The notes below the pieces were generated by a model. The model was not told the DNA's origin, did not search any database, and saw only the letters and a list, made by a program, of their open reading frames with translations. From assembly GCA_947497905.1 (NCBI GenBank), contig CANMIH010000001.1, positions 806,001 through 870,000 of the forward strand: a DNA stretch of 64,000 bases, given 5' to 3'. The stretch is from an uncultured Pelagimonas sp. Its GTDB lineage: Bacteria > Pseudomonadota > Alphaproteobacteria > Rhodobacterales > Rhodobacteraceae. The translations under genes were made by a program, and so were the position numbers. Below, piece by piece: positions 7,751 to 17,582 of the stretch (its first letter is position 1; each line of letters begins with the position of its first letter).

Positions 7751-8652
7751 AAGGCGCGGGCATAGGGGTTGTATTGGTGCTGGTTTACACCGGCATGATG
7801 GCTGCTGCTGATGGGATCACCAAGTTTATTGCGGGCGGCTATGCTGCCCCGCAATTGTTTGCGTTGTCCTCAGCTCTGGTTGTGCTGATGGCTTATGGCG
7901 GATCCAAAACCACCGTTGCCGGACCGTTGAAAGTGATCTCGGTCTGGCCGATGGCGATACGGTCCGGTTTGACCGTCGTTGCTTCGCTGGCGTTTTTCAT
8001 GGCCTTTCGGTTATTGCCGTTTGCCGATGTGTTTCTGTTTATCGGGTTGATCCCATTGATTGCGGCGGCGCTGTCGGGGCCGGTTCTCAATGAACCTCCG
8101 CGTCCAATGGCCTGGGCCGCGCTGATCTTGGGTCTTGGCGGGATTGTCTTTTTGATGCCCGGTGGTCTGAGCGACATGCAGGCCGGGCATCTTTGGGCCG
8201 TATTGGCCGCGGTGACAGGCGGTGGGTCAATGGTCGCAGCCCGCTATATTGCCAAAGCCGAGCGGGTGCCGATGGCGCAGGTGTTCTGGCCGAACCTCGC
8301 GTTGCTTGTGGTGATGGGGCTGACTTTGCCCTTTGTTTGGAAACCGATGAGCCTGACTGATCTTGGCTGGGTTGGAGCCTATGCTGTGGTGCTGTTTGGC
8401 GCGCGCTATGTAGTGGTGGAAGCCCTGCGTCTCTTGCCAGCTTTTGTCGCCATCCCATTGATGAACCTACAATTTGTCTGGATGGTGGCGATTGGCGCGT
8501 TGTTCTTTAGCGAACTGCCGACACTTGGAACTCTGCTTGGCGTGATGATGGTGGTGGCTTCGGGGATCTGGCTTGTGGTTGAGGAGACCCTGGGCAAAAT
8601 CCGCGACATGCGGCGGCAGGTCACTGCGGCAAGCGCGACACCCGCAGAATAA
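7747..8652 (+). CDS. DMT-superfamily (EamA) transporter
   Basis: 301 residues with about ten hydrophobic segments in two EamA halves (roughly residues 5-140 and 150-280), typical of drug/metabolite exporters in the inner membrane. Its ATG overlaps the stop of the unknown helical protein (ATGA), which points to coupled translation. A terminator follows at once, closing the operon. In this position it may export a product made from, or together with, the FTSWSGP repeat protein. EamA proteins have very varied substrates, so the cargo is not known from sequence. Confidence 0.88.
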   Translation: MKGAGIGVVLVLVYTGMMAAADGITKFIAGGYAAPQLFALSSALVVLMAYGGSKTTVAGPLKVISVWPMAIRSGLTVVASLAFFMAFRLLPFADVFLFIGLIPLIAAALSGPVLNEPPRPMAWAALILGLGGIVFLMPGGLSDMQAGHLWAVLAAVTGGGSMVAARYIAKAERVPMAQVFWPNLALLVVMGLTLPFVWKPMSLTDLGWVGAYAVVLFGARYVVVEALRLLPAFVAIPLMNLQFVWMVAIGALFFSELPTLGTLLGVMMVVASGIWLVVEETLGKIRDMRRQVTAASATPAE

Positions 8653-8660
8653 TCTGACCC

Positions 8661-8700
8661 AAAACAAACGCCCGCGCATGAGCCGGGCGTTTGTTTTTGT
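8661..8700. terminator. Bidirectional terminator after DMT transporter
   Basis: Arms AAACAAACGCCCG / CGGGCGTTTGTTT with a nine-base loop, flanked by A and T runs. It separates the plus-strand transporter from the convergent minus-strand iron-sulfur protein gene and can serve both. Confidence 0.88.
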
Positions 8701-8729
8701 TTTGTTGCCTGATCTGCGTCAGTGGCAGG

Positions 8730-9053
8730 TCACATCGAGAAGGATGTGCCGCATCCGCATGAGCTTGACGCATTTGGATTTTCGATGACAAAGCGTGCGC
8801 CGATCAATTCGTCGGTGAAATCAATCACTGCTTCGGCCAAAAACGGCAGGGACACAGGGTCGATCAAAACGCTTTCGCCTGAACCGCTTAGCACAAGATC
8901 CTCATCTGCGACCTCATCCAAGCGAATGTCATATTGAAAACCAGAACATCCGCCACCTTCAACAGCAATCCGAAGCGCCTTACCATCGGCGGCAGCGCCA
9001 ATTTCATGCAGGCGGGCAAAGGCGCGGTCTGTGACTTTTGGTGGCAATTGCAT
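8730..9053 (-). CDS. erpA: HesB/IscA-family iron-sulfur cluster insertion protein
   Basis: 107-residue A-type carrier that delivers Fe-S clusters to apoproteins. The three cysteines of the family are present: GGGCSGFQY in the middle and CGCG near the C-terminus. The start at 9053 gives MQLPPKVT, as usual for the group; an ATG four codons upstream is also open. The gene is divergent from the dGTPase-like gene, and the two share a 76-base promoter region. The choice of ErpA over IscA or SufA is made from the ErpA-like length and because it is not inside an isc or suf operon, so the symbol is tentative. Confidence 0.88.
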   Translation of the reverse strand: MQLPPKVTDRAFARLHEIGAAADGKALRIAVEGGGCSGFQYDIRLDEVADEDLVLSGSGESVLIDPVSLPFLAEAVIDFTDELIGARFVIENPNASSSCGCGTSFSM

Positions 9054-9129
9054 AGCCAACCTCATGGTTTATTTCGCTTTGGAATTGCAATATATGCGCC
9101 TTGAGCAGAGGGGACAAGGAGCGCAAGTG

Positions 9130-10287
9130 ATGCGCGCAGATTTTGCATGTGACCCGCAGGCACCGTCGCGGCGCCTATACGAAGAAGATCACAGCGCACA
9201 TCGGTCGTGTTATCAACGGGATCGAGACCGCATTATTCATTGTTCGGCCTTTCGGCGGCTCAAACATAAGACGCAGGTTTTTGTTGAACATGAGGGTGAT
9301 TTCTATCGCACCCGTCTGACCCATTCGATCGAAGTGGGGCAGGTGGCCCGGACCATCTCAAATGCACTGGGGCTGAATACCGATCTGGCTGAGGCCGTCG
9401 CCTTGGCGCATGATCTGGGACACACGCCATTTGGACACACGGGCGAAGATGCTCTGGCCGAGTTGATGGCCCCCTATGGGGGCTTTGACCACAATGCGCA
9501 GACCATTCGCATTGTCACCTCGCTTGAGCGGCACTATGCGGCCTTTGATGGGCTGAACCTGACGTGGGATACGCTTGAAGGTATCGCCAAACACAATGGC
9601 CCGGTCACCGGTGACATCCCCTATGCCTTGGGGGAATACAATGCCCGGCATGATCTGGAGCTACACACCCATGCCAGTGCAGAAGCACAGGTTGCGGCAC
9701 TGTCCGATGATATTGCTTACAACAATCACGACCTGCAGGATGGCCTCAGAGCCGGGTTGTTCACCGAAATCGAAATTCAAGACCTGCCGATGATCGGTGA
9801 GGCCTATCACGAGGTGGATCGCACCTATCCGGGATTGGACGCTTATCGCCGCCGCCACGAAGCTTTGCGCCGGGTGTTTGGTGTCATGGTCACGGATGTT
9901 CTGGATACCTCACGTGCGATATTGGCCGAGGTCAAGTGCAGATCGGCGCAGGACATTCGCGAGCTGGGGCATCAGGTCATTGCCTTCTCTCCGAATTTTT
10001 GGAGTGATTTGAAAGAGATCCGGTCGTTCCTTTTCAAAAACATGTACCGGGCCCCAAGCGTGATGGAGCAGCGCCGTCGCGTCACCATTGCCTTGAACGA
10101 ACTTTTCCCTGCCTATTTGGACGATCCCTCTCATCTGCCGAAACGGTGGCAGCCTGAGATCGAACAGGCGCAAAGCAAAGAGCAACTGGCAAGGCTTGTT
10201 GCGGATTACATAGCCGGGATGACCGATCGCTTTGCGCTGCAACAACATGCGCGTTTGACGGGGACAGATGTTTTGATCGACGGCTAA
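9130..10287 (+). CDS. dgt: Deoxyguanosinetriphosphate triphosphohydrolase-like HD protein
   Basis: 385-residue cytoplasmic dNTPase of the HD superfamily that splits dNTPs into nucleoside and triphosphate. N-terminal signature SAFRRLKHKTQVF is followed by the metal-binding set: H65 in RTRLTHSIEV, the H94-D95 pair in ALAHDLGHTPFGH, and the distal aspartate in LSDDIAYNNHD. The ATG at 9130 has AAGGAG about nine bases upstream; earlier in-frame starts would run into the divergent promoter. It belongs to the short type-2 subfamily. A cation antiporter gene follows after 27 bases. Confidence 0.93.
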   Translation: MRADFACDPQAPSRRLYEEDHSAHRSCYQRDRDRIIHCSAFRRLKHKTQVFVEHEGDFYRTRLTHSIEVGQVARTISNALGLNTDLAEAVALAHDLGHTPFGHTGEDALAELMAPYGGFDHNAQTIRIVTSLERHYAAFDGLNLTWDTLEGIAKHNGPVTGDIPYALGEYNARHDLELHTHASAEAQVAALSDDIAYNNHDLQDGLRAGLFTEIEIQDLPMIGEAYHEVDRTYPGLDAYRRRHEALRRVFGVMVTDVLDTSRAILAEVKCRSAQDIRELGHQVIAFSPNFWSDLKEIRSFLFKNMYRAPSVMEQRRRVTIALNELFPAYLDDPSHLPKRWQPEIEQAQSKEQLARLVADYIAGMTDRFALQQHARLTGTDVLIDG

Positions 10288-10314
10288 GCCGTTTGACATA
10301 AGAAGGAAAACGCG

Positions 10315-12123
10315 ATGGCCGTGGCAGAAACATCTGGATTGGATCCTGTCTTGGCCTTCGCGGTTGTTGGGGCTTTGGGGGTCGGTAGCCAATGGCTAGC
10401 CTGGCGCCTGCGCCTTCCTGGTATTGTGATCATGTTGACGGTTGGGCTTTTGGTTGGGCCGATCTTTGGGCTGTTTGACCCCAAGGCCCAGTTTGGCGAC
10501 ATGCTTAAACCCATGGTCGCGATTGCTGTGGCCATTATCCTGTTTGAAGGCGGGCTCACGCTGAACCTGCATGCACTATCTGATGCCGCAAAGGGTGTGC
10601 GGAGGTTGGTGGTTGTTGGCGCGCCTTTGGGGTGGCTGGCCTCGACCTCGGTTCTGCACTTTGTTGCTGGCCTCAGCTGGGAGGCCTCGGCGGTTTTCGG
10701 CGGCATCATGATTGTCACTGGACCCACTGTGATTGCGCCGCTTCTGCGACAGGCCCGGCTTCAGCGTCGACCGGCAAATCTGTTGCAATGGGAGGCCATC
10801 GTCAATGATCCGGTGGGGGCCCTGGCGGCGGTTCTTGCTTTTGAGGTGGTTGTGGTGATGCAAACCGCAACCGGCGTTGCGCATGCGGTGCAGGTCTTGC
10901 TGGTCGGGATTTTGGTGGCAACCGTGTTGGGTGTTGCCGCCGGTTGGGGCATTGCGCGGGCGTTCCGCGGCGGGTGGGTCCCGGAATACATGAAAGTGCC
11001 CGCGCTATTTGTTGTGGTTCTGGCGGTGTTTGCCCTGTCAGATCATGCGCTGCACGAAAGCGGACTTCTGACGGTGACCATCATGGGGCTATGGATCGCC
11101 AATGCGGATCTGCCAAGCTTTGTTGAGCTGCGCCGATTTAAAGAGCACGCCACGGTTTTGCTGGTTTCGGGTGTGTTCATCCTTCTGGCGGCAGGCATGA
11201 GCCTAGACACGCTGCAGACCCTGGACTGGCGGGCAGGGGCCTTTGTGCTTTCGGTGATCCTGATAGCACGCCCCGTGCCGGTGTTGATTGCGCTGGCCTT
11301 TTCCAATGTGCCGTGGCGCGAGCGTCTTTTGGTGGGGTTCACCGGACCACGCGGCGTTGTTCTGGTGGCGGTTGCGGGCTTGTTTGGGGAGCGGTTGGTA
11401 ACTTTAGGTATTGCGGATGCATATCGCATCGCACCTTTAGCCTTTGCGCTGGTGGCGACCACGGTGGTGTTACACGGGTTTACCCTTACCCCGTTGGCCC
11501 GGTTGTTGGGATTGACCGCATCAACACGGCCCGGAGTGATCCTTTTGGGTGGGTCTCGCTGGACTGTTGGACTGGCAGAGGCACTGCAGTCTATCGACGT
11601 GCCGGTTGTGATTTCCGAGCGCAATCATGCCTACCTGCGTCGCGCCCGCGAGGCGGGGCTTTCGATCTATTATGGCGACCTTCTGTCAGAAGACGCACAC
11701 CATCGTCTGAATCTGGTGGCCTATGAAAAGCTGATCTGTGCCACCGACGATGATGCCTACAACACGCTGGTTGCAACGGATCTCGCACCCGAGTTCGGGC
11801 GGCAGAATGTGTATCAACTCAAACGCCTCAAGGATAACAGTTCACGTCATAGTCTACCCAACACTTTGGGAGGTCAGCCGGTAGGCGACGACGAGACATT
11901 TTTCGAAACCCGGTCGCGCATGTTGGACGGCTGGGGGTTTCGCGTGACAACCCTGTCCGAAACCTTTGGCGTAGAAAACTGGCGCGAAACGCATCCCGAT
12001 GCGATTCCGGTGGCCCAGGTCACAGCCGGGGGCGCTGTGACATTGATATCATCGGTTGAGGCCTTGCGAAGCGCCGAGGGGACACGGCTTATTGCCCTGA
12101 CCCCTCCGAAAATCGCATCCTGA
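10315..12123 (+). CDS. CPA1-type cation/proton antiporter with RCK (TrkA-N) domain
   Basis: 602 residues. About twelve transmembrane segments (residues 10-400) carry the CPA1 marks: LFEGGLTL, TGPTVIAPLLR, and the ion-binding asparagine-aspartate pair in WEAIVNDPVGAL. A cytoplasmic nucleotide-binding TrkA-N domain follows from about residue 408, beginning GVILLGGSRWTVGLAEAL and holding the acidic patch CATDDDAYN. It exchanges Na+ or K+ for H+ across the inner membrane, and the TrkA-N domain probably gates it. Family is clear; the transported ion is not. Confidence 0.9.
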   Translation: MAVAETSGLDPVLAFAVVGALGVGSQWLAWRLRLPGIVIMLTVGLLVGPIFGLFDPKAQFGDMLKPMVAIAVAIILFEGGLTLNLHALSDAAKGVRRLVVVGAPLGWLASTSVLHFVAGLSWEASAVFGGIMIVTGPTVIAPLLRQARLQRRPANLLQWEAIVNDPVGALAAVLAFEVVVVMQTATGVAHAVQVLLVGILVATVLGVAAGWGIARAFRGGWVPEYMKVPALFVVVLAVFALSDHALHESGLLTVTIMGLWIANADLPSFVELRRFKEHATVLLVSGVFILLAAGMSLDTLQTLDWRAGAFVLSVILIARPVPVLIALAFSNVPWRERLLVGFTGPRGVVLVAVAGLFGERLVTLGIADAYRIAPLAFALVATTVVLHGFTLTPLARLLGLTASTRPGVILLGGSRWTVGLAEALQSIDVPVVISERNHAYLRRAREAGLSIYYGDLLSEDAHHRLNLVAYEKLICATDDDAYNTLVATDLAPEFGRQNVYQLKRLKDNSSRHSLPNTLGGQPVGDDETFFETRSRMLDGWGFRVTTLSETFGVENWRETHPDAIPVAQVTAGGAVTLISSVEALRSAEGTRLIALTPPKIAS

Positions 12124-12199
12124 CCGCAATCCCGTCCTTTAGCCGATTTGACCCCACGCGCCATCATGGTAGACGGGGCGCAAGTTTCGGAGCCAATCA

Positions 12200-13942
12200 A
12201 TGAACCTCTTTACTGATATTCGCGAGCTGGTGCTCGCCTCGATCCACGCCATGCAGGCCGACGGTGCGTTGCCCGGTGAGCTAAACCTTGTCCCGGTGAC
12301 GGTGGAACCACCGCGTGATCCGGCCCATGGGGACATGGCAACCAACGCCGCTATGGTGCTGGCAAAACCTGCCAAACAGAAACCACGTGACATCGCCGAG
12401 GCACTGGCGGCACGACTGGCAACTGATCCCCGTGTGGCAAGCGCCGATGTGGCGGGGCCGGGGTTCTTGAACCTGCGGCTGGACCCCTCAGTCTGGCAGG
12501 GGCTGCCCAAGGCCATTCTGATGGCGGGCAAAGACTATGGTCGCTCGACGTTTGGCGCGCAGCAGAAGGTCAATGTCGAGTTTGTCTCGGCCAACCCGAC
12601 CGGCCCTATGCACGTGGGCCACACCCGCGGTGCGGTTGTGGGCGATGCGCTGGCGGCTTTGCTTGATTTTGCTGGCTACGACGTCACGCGCGAATACTAT
12701 ATCAATGACGGTGGCGCTCAGGTCGATGTTCTGGCGCGCTCGGTCTATCTGCGGTATCTCGAAGCCCACGGCGAGAGCGTCGAGTTCCCCGAAGGCACCT
12801 ATCCCGGGGATTACCTTGTGCCCGTTGGCCAGAAGCTGAAAGAGCTGAAAGGCGATGCCTTTGTTGGCAAAGGGGAAGAGGTCTGGCTTGCCGAGATCCG
12901 TGAGTTTGCCACCGAAGAGATGATGGAGCTGATCCGCGAAGACCTTCGGGTTCTGGGCGTGGTGATGGACAATTACTATTCGGAAAAGTCGCTGTATGGC
13001 ACAGGTCGGATCGAAGCTGCGATTGCGGATCTCGAGGGCAAAGGGCTGATCTATGACGGCGTGCTTGAGCCGCCAAAAGGCAAAAAGCCCGAAGATTGGG
13101 AACCACGCGAACAGACCCTGTTCAAATCGACCGAACACGGCGATGACGTTGACCGTCCGATCAAGAAATCGGACGGCAGCTGGACCTATTTCGCGCCTGA
13201 CATCGCCTATCACTATGACAAGGTGACCCGCGGCTATGATCAGCTGATCGATATCTTTGGCGCCGACCATGGCGGCTATGTCAAACGGATGAAGGCGGCT
13301 GTATCGGCCCTGTCCGGTGGCAAAACACCCCTGGATATCAAGCTGATCCAGTTGGTGAAGCTGTTCAAAAATGGCGAGCCGTTCAAAATGTCCAAGCGGG
13401 CAGGGACCTTTGTCACCCTGCGTGACGTGGTGGATCAGGTGGGCGCAGATGTGACCCGATTTATCATGCTGACCCGCAAAAACGACGCGGCGCTTGATTT
13501 CGATTTTGACAAGGCGCTGGAACAGTCGAGCGAAAACCCCGTGTTCTATGTGCAATATGCGCATTCGCGGATTTGTTCGGTGCTGCGTAATGCGGCAGAG
13601 AAAGGTGTTGAAACCTCGGATGCTGCACTGGCGGATGTGGATCTGTCCGGTCTGGATCATCCGACTGAACTTGCCCTGATTGGAAAGCTGGCCGAGTGGC
13701 CCCGTCTGGTCGAAACCGCCGCGAAAACCCACGAGCCGCACCGCGTGGCGACCTATCTGCAAGAGCTGGCAAGTGACCTTCACGGGCACTACAACCGTGG
13801 CAATAAAGAGGTTTCACTGCGGTTCCTGCAGGATGACCCCAAAGTCACACAGTCAAAAATTGCGCTCGCCCGGGCCGTAGCCGTTGTTATTTCGGCGGGA
13901 CTTGGTATCCTTGGCGTAACTCCTGCGGAAGAGATGCGTTAA
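12200..13942 (+). CDS. argS: Arginyl-tRNA synthetase
   Basis: 580-residue class Ia aminoacyl-tRNA synthetase. The N-terminal additional domain (residues 1-115) is followed by the ATP-binding signature HVGH at 138-141 in [15 protein letters not shown], and by a KMSK motif, [10 protein letters not shown], near residue 400. The C-terminal anticodon-binding helical domain contains [15 protein letters not shown] and ends at PAEEMR. Typical ArgS proteins have 550-600 residues. It heads a run of plus-strand genes: SPOR protein, nagZ, scpA and scpB. Confidence 0.96.
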   Translation: MNLFTDIRELVLASIHAMQADGALPGELNLVPVTVEPPRDPAHGDMATNAAMVLAKPAKQKPRDIAEALAARLATDPRVASADVAGPGFLNLRLDPSVWQGLPKAILMAGKDYGRSTFGAQQKVNVEFVSANPTGPMHVGHTRGAVVGDALAALLDFAGYDVTREYYINDGGAQVDVLARSVYLRYLEAHGESVEFPEGTYPGDYLVPVGQKLKELKGDAFVGKGEEVWLAEIREFATEEMMELIREDLRVLGVVMDNYYSEKSLYGTGRIEAAIADLEGKGLIYDGVLEPPKGKKPEDWEPREQTLFKSTEHGDDVDRPIKKSDGSWTYFAPDIAYHYDKVTRGYDQLIDIFGADHGGYVKRMKAAVSALSGGKTPLDIKLIQLVKLFKNGEPFKMSKRAGTFVTLRDVVDQVGADVTRFIMLTRKNDAALDFDFDKALEQSSENPVFYVQYAHSRICSVLRNAAEKGVETSDAALADVDLSGLDHPTELALIGKLAEWPRLVETAAKTHEPHRVATYLQELASDLHGHYNRGNKEVSLRFLQDDPKVTQSKIALARAVAVVISAGLGILGVTPAEEMR

Positions 13943-14053
13943 AATAAGACGCACCTTCGCCGGATGTATCAGGCAGGCGCGGGGACACTCGCGCCAAAAC
14001 ACAGAGCAGAACGCATGGCCGGCAATGAATCGGCTGTGCCAGACGAGGCAGTT

Positions 14054-15034
14054 ATGGCGGATTACACCTATGAAGGGGCCTCAATGGCCCCCGCATCAGT
14101 GAAAGTGGCATCTCTGGGCAATTGGCTAGGAGCTGCGGCTTCGATTGCTTTGATTGTTGGTGTTGGCATGTGGGGCTATCGTGTGATGGCCCGTGATGTT
14201 GCCGGGGTTCCGATCGTTCAGGCGATGGGCGGCCCGATGCGTGTGGCGCCAAGTGATCCCGGTGGCGATGTGGCGGACCACCAAGGCCTGTCTGTGAATG
14301 CCATTGCGGGTGTAGGTGCGGCTGCTGCGCCGTCAGATCGGTTGGTTCTTGCGCCTGTGCCTGCTGGCCTCGCTGCGGAGGATGTAGCGACCGGCGATCT
14401 GATAGCGGCCCCCCAAAGCCCTCTGATGCCGCTGCAGGCGTCGCTCGCGGATAAAGCAAGCGCGCTTGAACTCTCTGTAGATGAAACAGATCCCATTCAG
14501 GTGCTGGCCAATCAGCTTGCCAGCGGTGCGACGCCATTGACGGCGTTGGAGCCTGGATCGGACAAGCCCGTGATCACCGGAGTGACCGATCTTGCCGCGA
14601 CGGGCACTACACCTAGCGTGGCTCCTACACCGCGCCGTGTCGAAGCTCCGAAACCGGGCAAAGGTCTGGCGCGGTCTTTGCGCCCACGCCTGCGGCCTGT
14701 TGGATTGCGCACCGCGTCACTTGGGGCGCAGCCTGTAGATGTGAGCAAAGCCACCAAAGAAATCGATCCAGCAACCCTGCCGTCGGGCACACGTCTGGCA
14801 CAGATCGGTGCCTTCGACAGCCCCGAGACTGCGCGCAAAGAATGGGCGCGTCTTGAGGTGCGGTTCGGTGATTATCTTGAGGGCAAAGACCGCGTGATCC
14901 AGCGCGCCAACTCCGGAGGCAAGATTTTCTATCGCCTGCGGGTGCATGGGTTTGCAGACGTCGCCGAATCGCGTCGGTTCTGTTCCGCCTTTGAGGCGCA
15001 GAACATTGATTGTATCCCCGTAGGCTCGAAATGA
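14054..15034 (+). CDS. SPOR-domain inner-membrane protein
   Basis: About 326 residues. A short cytoplasmic N-terminus and one transmembrane helix (LGAAASIALIVGVGMWGYRVM) are followed by a long Ala/Pro-rich periplasmic linker and a C-terminal SPOR domain of about 75 residues (TRLAQIGAFDSPETARKEW to the end, with IDCIPVG). SPOR domains bind glycan strands stripped of stem peptides at the division septum. The start at 14054 has GAGG at a good distance; ATGs at 14015 and 13964 are also open. Its stop overlaps the nagZ start by four bases (ATGA), which couples it to a murein-recycling enzyme. Confidence 0.87.
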   Translation: MADYTYEGASMAPASVKVASLGNWLGAAASIALIVGVGMWGYRVMARDVAGVPIVQAMGGPMRVAPSDPGGDVADHQGLSVNAIAGVGAAAAPSDRLVLAPVPAGLAAEDVATGDLIAAPQSPLMPLQASLADKASALELSVDETDPIQVLANQLASGATPLTALEPGSDKPVITGVTDLAATGTTPSVAPTPRRVEAPKPGKGLARSLRPRLRPVGLRTASLGAQPVDVSKATKEIDPATLPSGTRLAQIGAFDSPETARKEWARLEVRFGDYLEGKDRVIQRANSGGKIFYRLRVHGFADVAESRRFCSAFEAQNIDCIPVGSK

Positions 15035-16038
15035 CCCGTCTGGGCGCAGCAATCTTCGGCTGTGAGGGCCTGCGCCTGACCTCAGAGGAGAAAGACTTTT
15101 TCTCTCAGGTCTCGCCTTTCGGGTTTATCCTATTTGCCCGCAACATTGATACAGCTGAGCAGATCAAGGCCCTGTGCGATGACCTGCGCAGTGCCGTGGG
15201 TTGGGACGCGCCGATTTTCATCGATCAGGAAGGGGGGCGGGTTCAGCGACTGCGTGCGCCTCTGGTGACTGACTGGCTACCGCCACTCGATGATGTGGCC
15301 CGCTACGGTGCCAATGCGGTGCTCGCGATGCGTCTACGGTCGCAGATTATTGGTCTTGAACAGCGCGCGTTTGGCATCGATGGCAACTGCGCCCCAATGC
15401 TGGATGTTGCTCGCGCTACCACACATCCCTTCCTGCGCAATCGGTGTTACGGCGAAAGTGTCGAATTGGTCACGCAGATTGGCCTTGCTGTGCAGCAGGG
15501 GCTAATGGATGCCGGTGTTCTGCCGGTGATCAAACATCTGCCGGGGCATGGTTTGGCGCAGCTGGACAGTCACCTTGAGCTGCCGCGGATTTCAGACTCC
15601 AAAGCCAGTTTGGATCAGGTTGATTTCGCGGCGTTCAAACCTTTTGCCAACGCGCCGTTGGGCATGTCAGCGCATCTTGTGTTTGAAGAGATCGATCCGC
15701 AACCGGCAACCATCTCTGAAACCATGATCCGACTGATCCGTGACGAGATCGGGTTTGGCGGGTTGTTGATGACCGATGATATCGGCATGGAAGCCCTGTC
15801 TGGCGGAGCGGGAGACCGCGCGCGCGCCTCATTGGATGCGGGATGTGATGTTGTTTTGCACTGTAATGGCAAAATGCCTGAGATGCAGGCCGTGGCCGCC
15901 GAGCTGACCGAGTTGCAGGGTGCGGCGCGAAAACGTGCCGATCAGGCGCTTGCCTCGCGTCAATCCCCCCTAAGTGAGGACATCGCGGCCTTGCATGATG
16001 CGCTTGCCGAGGTTACGCCCCTCGGCACCCATGACTGA
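15031..16038 (+). CDS. nagZ: Beta-N-acetylhexosaminidase NagZ
   Basis: 335-residue cytoplasmic glycoside hydrolase family 3 enzyme that removes GlcNAc from anhydro-muropeptides during peptidoglycan recycling. It shows GFILFARNI, the substrate-binding FIDQEGGRVQRL, the catalytic flexible-loop histidine in IKHLPGHGLAQLDSH, and the nucleophile aspartate in LLMTDDIGMEAL. Start overlaps the SPOR gene stop, and the end overlaps scpA by eight bases. Confidence 0.95.
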   Translation: MTRLGAAIFGCEGLRLTSEEKDFFSQVSPFGFILFARNIDTAEQIKALCDDLRSAVGWDAPIFIDQEGGRVQRLRAPLVTDWLPPLDDVARYGANAVLAMRLRSQIIGLEQRAFGIDGNCAPMLDVARATTHPFLRNRCYGESVELVTQIGLAVQQGLMDAGVLPVIKHLPGHGLAQLDSHLELPRISDSKASLDQVDFAAFKPFANAPLGMSAHLVFEEIDPQPATISETMIRLIRDEIGFGGLLMTDDIGMEALSGGAGDRARASLDAGCDVVLHCNGKMPEMQAVAAELTELQGAARKRADQALASRQSPLSEDIAALHDALAEVTPLGTHD

Positions 16039-16831
16039 CGATATTCAAGATACTCCTCCCGAACCGCTCTCTGTGACCGACCGCTTGTCGGCCGAGGCCT
16101 TGGTGATTGACGTGGCCGGTTATGAAGGCCCGCTTGATCTGTTGCTGACGATGGCCCGAACGCAGAAGGTGGATCTGCGCGCCATTTCGATCCTTGATCT
16201 GGCGCGCCAGTATCTTGGATTTGTCGAAGAGGCCAAAGCGCTCCGGCTTGAACTGGCTGCGGATTATCTGGTGATGGCGGCCTGGCTGGCCTTTTTGAAA
16301 TCCCGGTTGTTGCTGCCCCCCGATCCAACTGAAGATGGCCCATCGGGCGAAGAGCTTGCGGCGCATTTGGCGTTTCAACTAGAACGCCTACAAGCCATGC
16401 GGAACGCGGCAGCGCAGCTGATGGCCCGCGACAGACTGGGGCGTGATTTCTTTGCGCGCGGCGTGAGTGAGGATGTGACCAAAATCCGCCGTGTGACCTA
16501 TACTGCCAATCTGGTTGATTTGATGCAGGCCTATTCCCGTCTGCGCACCAAAGAAGAGTTCCGGCCTTTTGTCATGGACCGTGATAGCGTGTTTACCATG
16601 GAAGAGGCCCTGACCCGCATACGCGGAATGATCGGCTTTGCAGGCAGTTGGACCGATATTCAGGCCTATCTGCCCGAGGATTGGAAAGACGATCCGACGC
16701 GCCGCCGCTCGGCCACAGCTGCCACCTTTGCCGCCTCACTTGAGCTCGTGAAAGAAGGCAAGGCGGAGATCCAACAGGACGCAACTTTTGCCCCCATTCT
16801 CCTGCGTAGAAAGGAAACGCCACGTGACTGA
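16031..16831 (+). CDS. scpA: Segregation and condensation protein A
   Basis: 266-residue kleisin subunit of the SMC-ScpAB condensin that organises the chromosome. The hallmark N-terminal segment YEGPLDLLLTMARTQKVDLRAISI binds the Smc neck, and the C-terminal winged-helix region binds the Smc head. Its start was placed at the ATG inside the 3' end of nagZ (8-base overlap), which gives the normal N-terminus MTDDIQD. It overlaps scpB by eight bases. Confidence 0.94.
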   Translation: MTDDIQDTPPEPLSVTDRLSAEALVIDVAGYEGPLDLLLTMARTQKVDLRAISILDLARQYLGFVEEAKALRLELAADYLVMAAWLAFLKSRLLLPPDPTEDGPSGEELAAHLAFQLERLQAMRNAAAQLMARDRLGRDFFARGVSEDVTKIRRVTYTANLVDLMQAYSRLRTKEEFRPFVMDRDSVFTMEEALTRIRGMIGFAGSWTDIQAYLPEDWKDDPTRRRSATAATFAASLELVKEGKAEIQQDATFAPILLRRKETPRD

Positions 16832-17480
16832 TCAGAACGCGCAGACTGAAAGCCTGTTTGAAGCCCCTGACCTGGCTGAGCAGCAACGCATGATCGAAGC
16901 GATGCTGTTTGCCTCGGTTGATCCCATTTCAGCACGTGATCTGAATGACCGTATGCCACATGGCAGTGACGCGGCCGAAGCCTTGGTGGCGCTGCGCAAA
17001 CACTATGAGGGCAGGGGTGTTCAGCTGGTCAAAGTGGGCGAGGGCTGGGCGTTTCGGACCGCGCCCGATTTGGCCTATTTGTTGCAGCGTGAGGTGGTCG
17101 AGAACCGCAAACTATCCCGTGCGGCGATCGAAACTCTCGCTATTGTGGCTTATCATCAGCCGGTGACTCGCGCAGAAATCGAGGAAATTCGAGGCGTAAG
17201 TGTCAGCCGTGGCACGGTGGACCAGTTGCTTGAGATGGAGTGGATTCGCTTTGGACGTCGGCGCATGACGCCGGGCCGCCCAGTGACATTTGTGGTCACC
17301 GAAGGGTTCCTTGACCATTTCGGTCTCGAATCCGCACGCGATTTGCCAGGTCTGGCAGAGCTACGCGCGGCCGGTCTGTTGGAAAGCCGGGCCATGGCCG
17401 ATACGCCGCGTCCGGGTGAAGGTGATGTGGACGCGGACGAGGCATCGACCGTCGGGCAGAGCGAATTGTTTGAAGACTAA
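16824..17480 (+). CDS. scpB: Segregation and condensation protein B
   Basis: 218-residue partner of ScpA with two winged-helix domains. Family marks are IEAMLFASVDPIS near the N-terminus, and the conserved LSRAAIETLAIVAYHQPVTRAEIEEIRGVSVSRGTVDQLL. The GTG start at 16824 is preceded by AGGA and overlaps scpA by eight bases. A short acidic tail ends the protein. This is the last gene of the argS-SPOR-nagZ-scpA-scpB run. Confidence 0.94.
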   Translation: MTDQNAQTESLFEAPDLAEQQRMIEAMLFASVDPISARDLNDRMPHGSDAAEALVALRKHYEGRGVQLVKVGEGWAFRTAPDLAYLLQREVVENRKLSRAAIETLAIVAYHQPVTRAEIEEIRGVSVSRGTVDQLLEMEWIRFGRRRMTPGRPVTFVVTEGFLDHFGLESARDLPGLAELRAAGLLESRAMADTPRPGEGDVDADEASTVGQSELFED

Positions 17481-17507
17481 CCGTTTTCCGACCTGGATAG
17501 CTCCCTG

Positions 17508-17522
17508 TTAACCACTTGTTAA
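17508..17522 (+). promoter_or_regulatory. Perfect CtrA-type site TTAA-N7-TTAA
   Basis: TTAACCACTTGTTAA, followed by CC, matches the full CtrA box exactly. It lies 60 bases before the diguanylate cyclase start, in the gap after scpB. CtrA controls motility and c-di-GMP genes in roseobacters, so this is a likely control site for the next gene. Binding is inference. Confidence 0.55.
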
Positions 17523-17582
17523 CCTTTTGACCGGATCGTCGCGCGAAATGCAATTTGCAGCGCAATTATCTGGTTTCCAACA

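Noticed and set aside
12488-13789. Open frame of 433 codons antisense to argS
   Set aside because: It is a shadow of a well-supported ArgS gene with HVGH and KMSK motifs.
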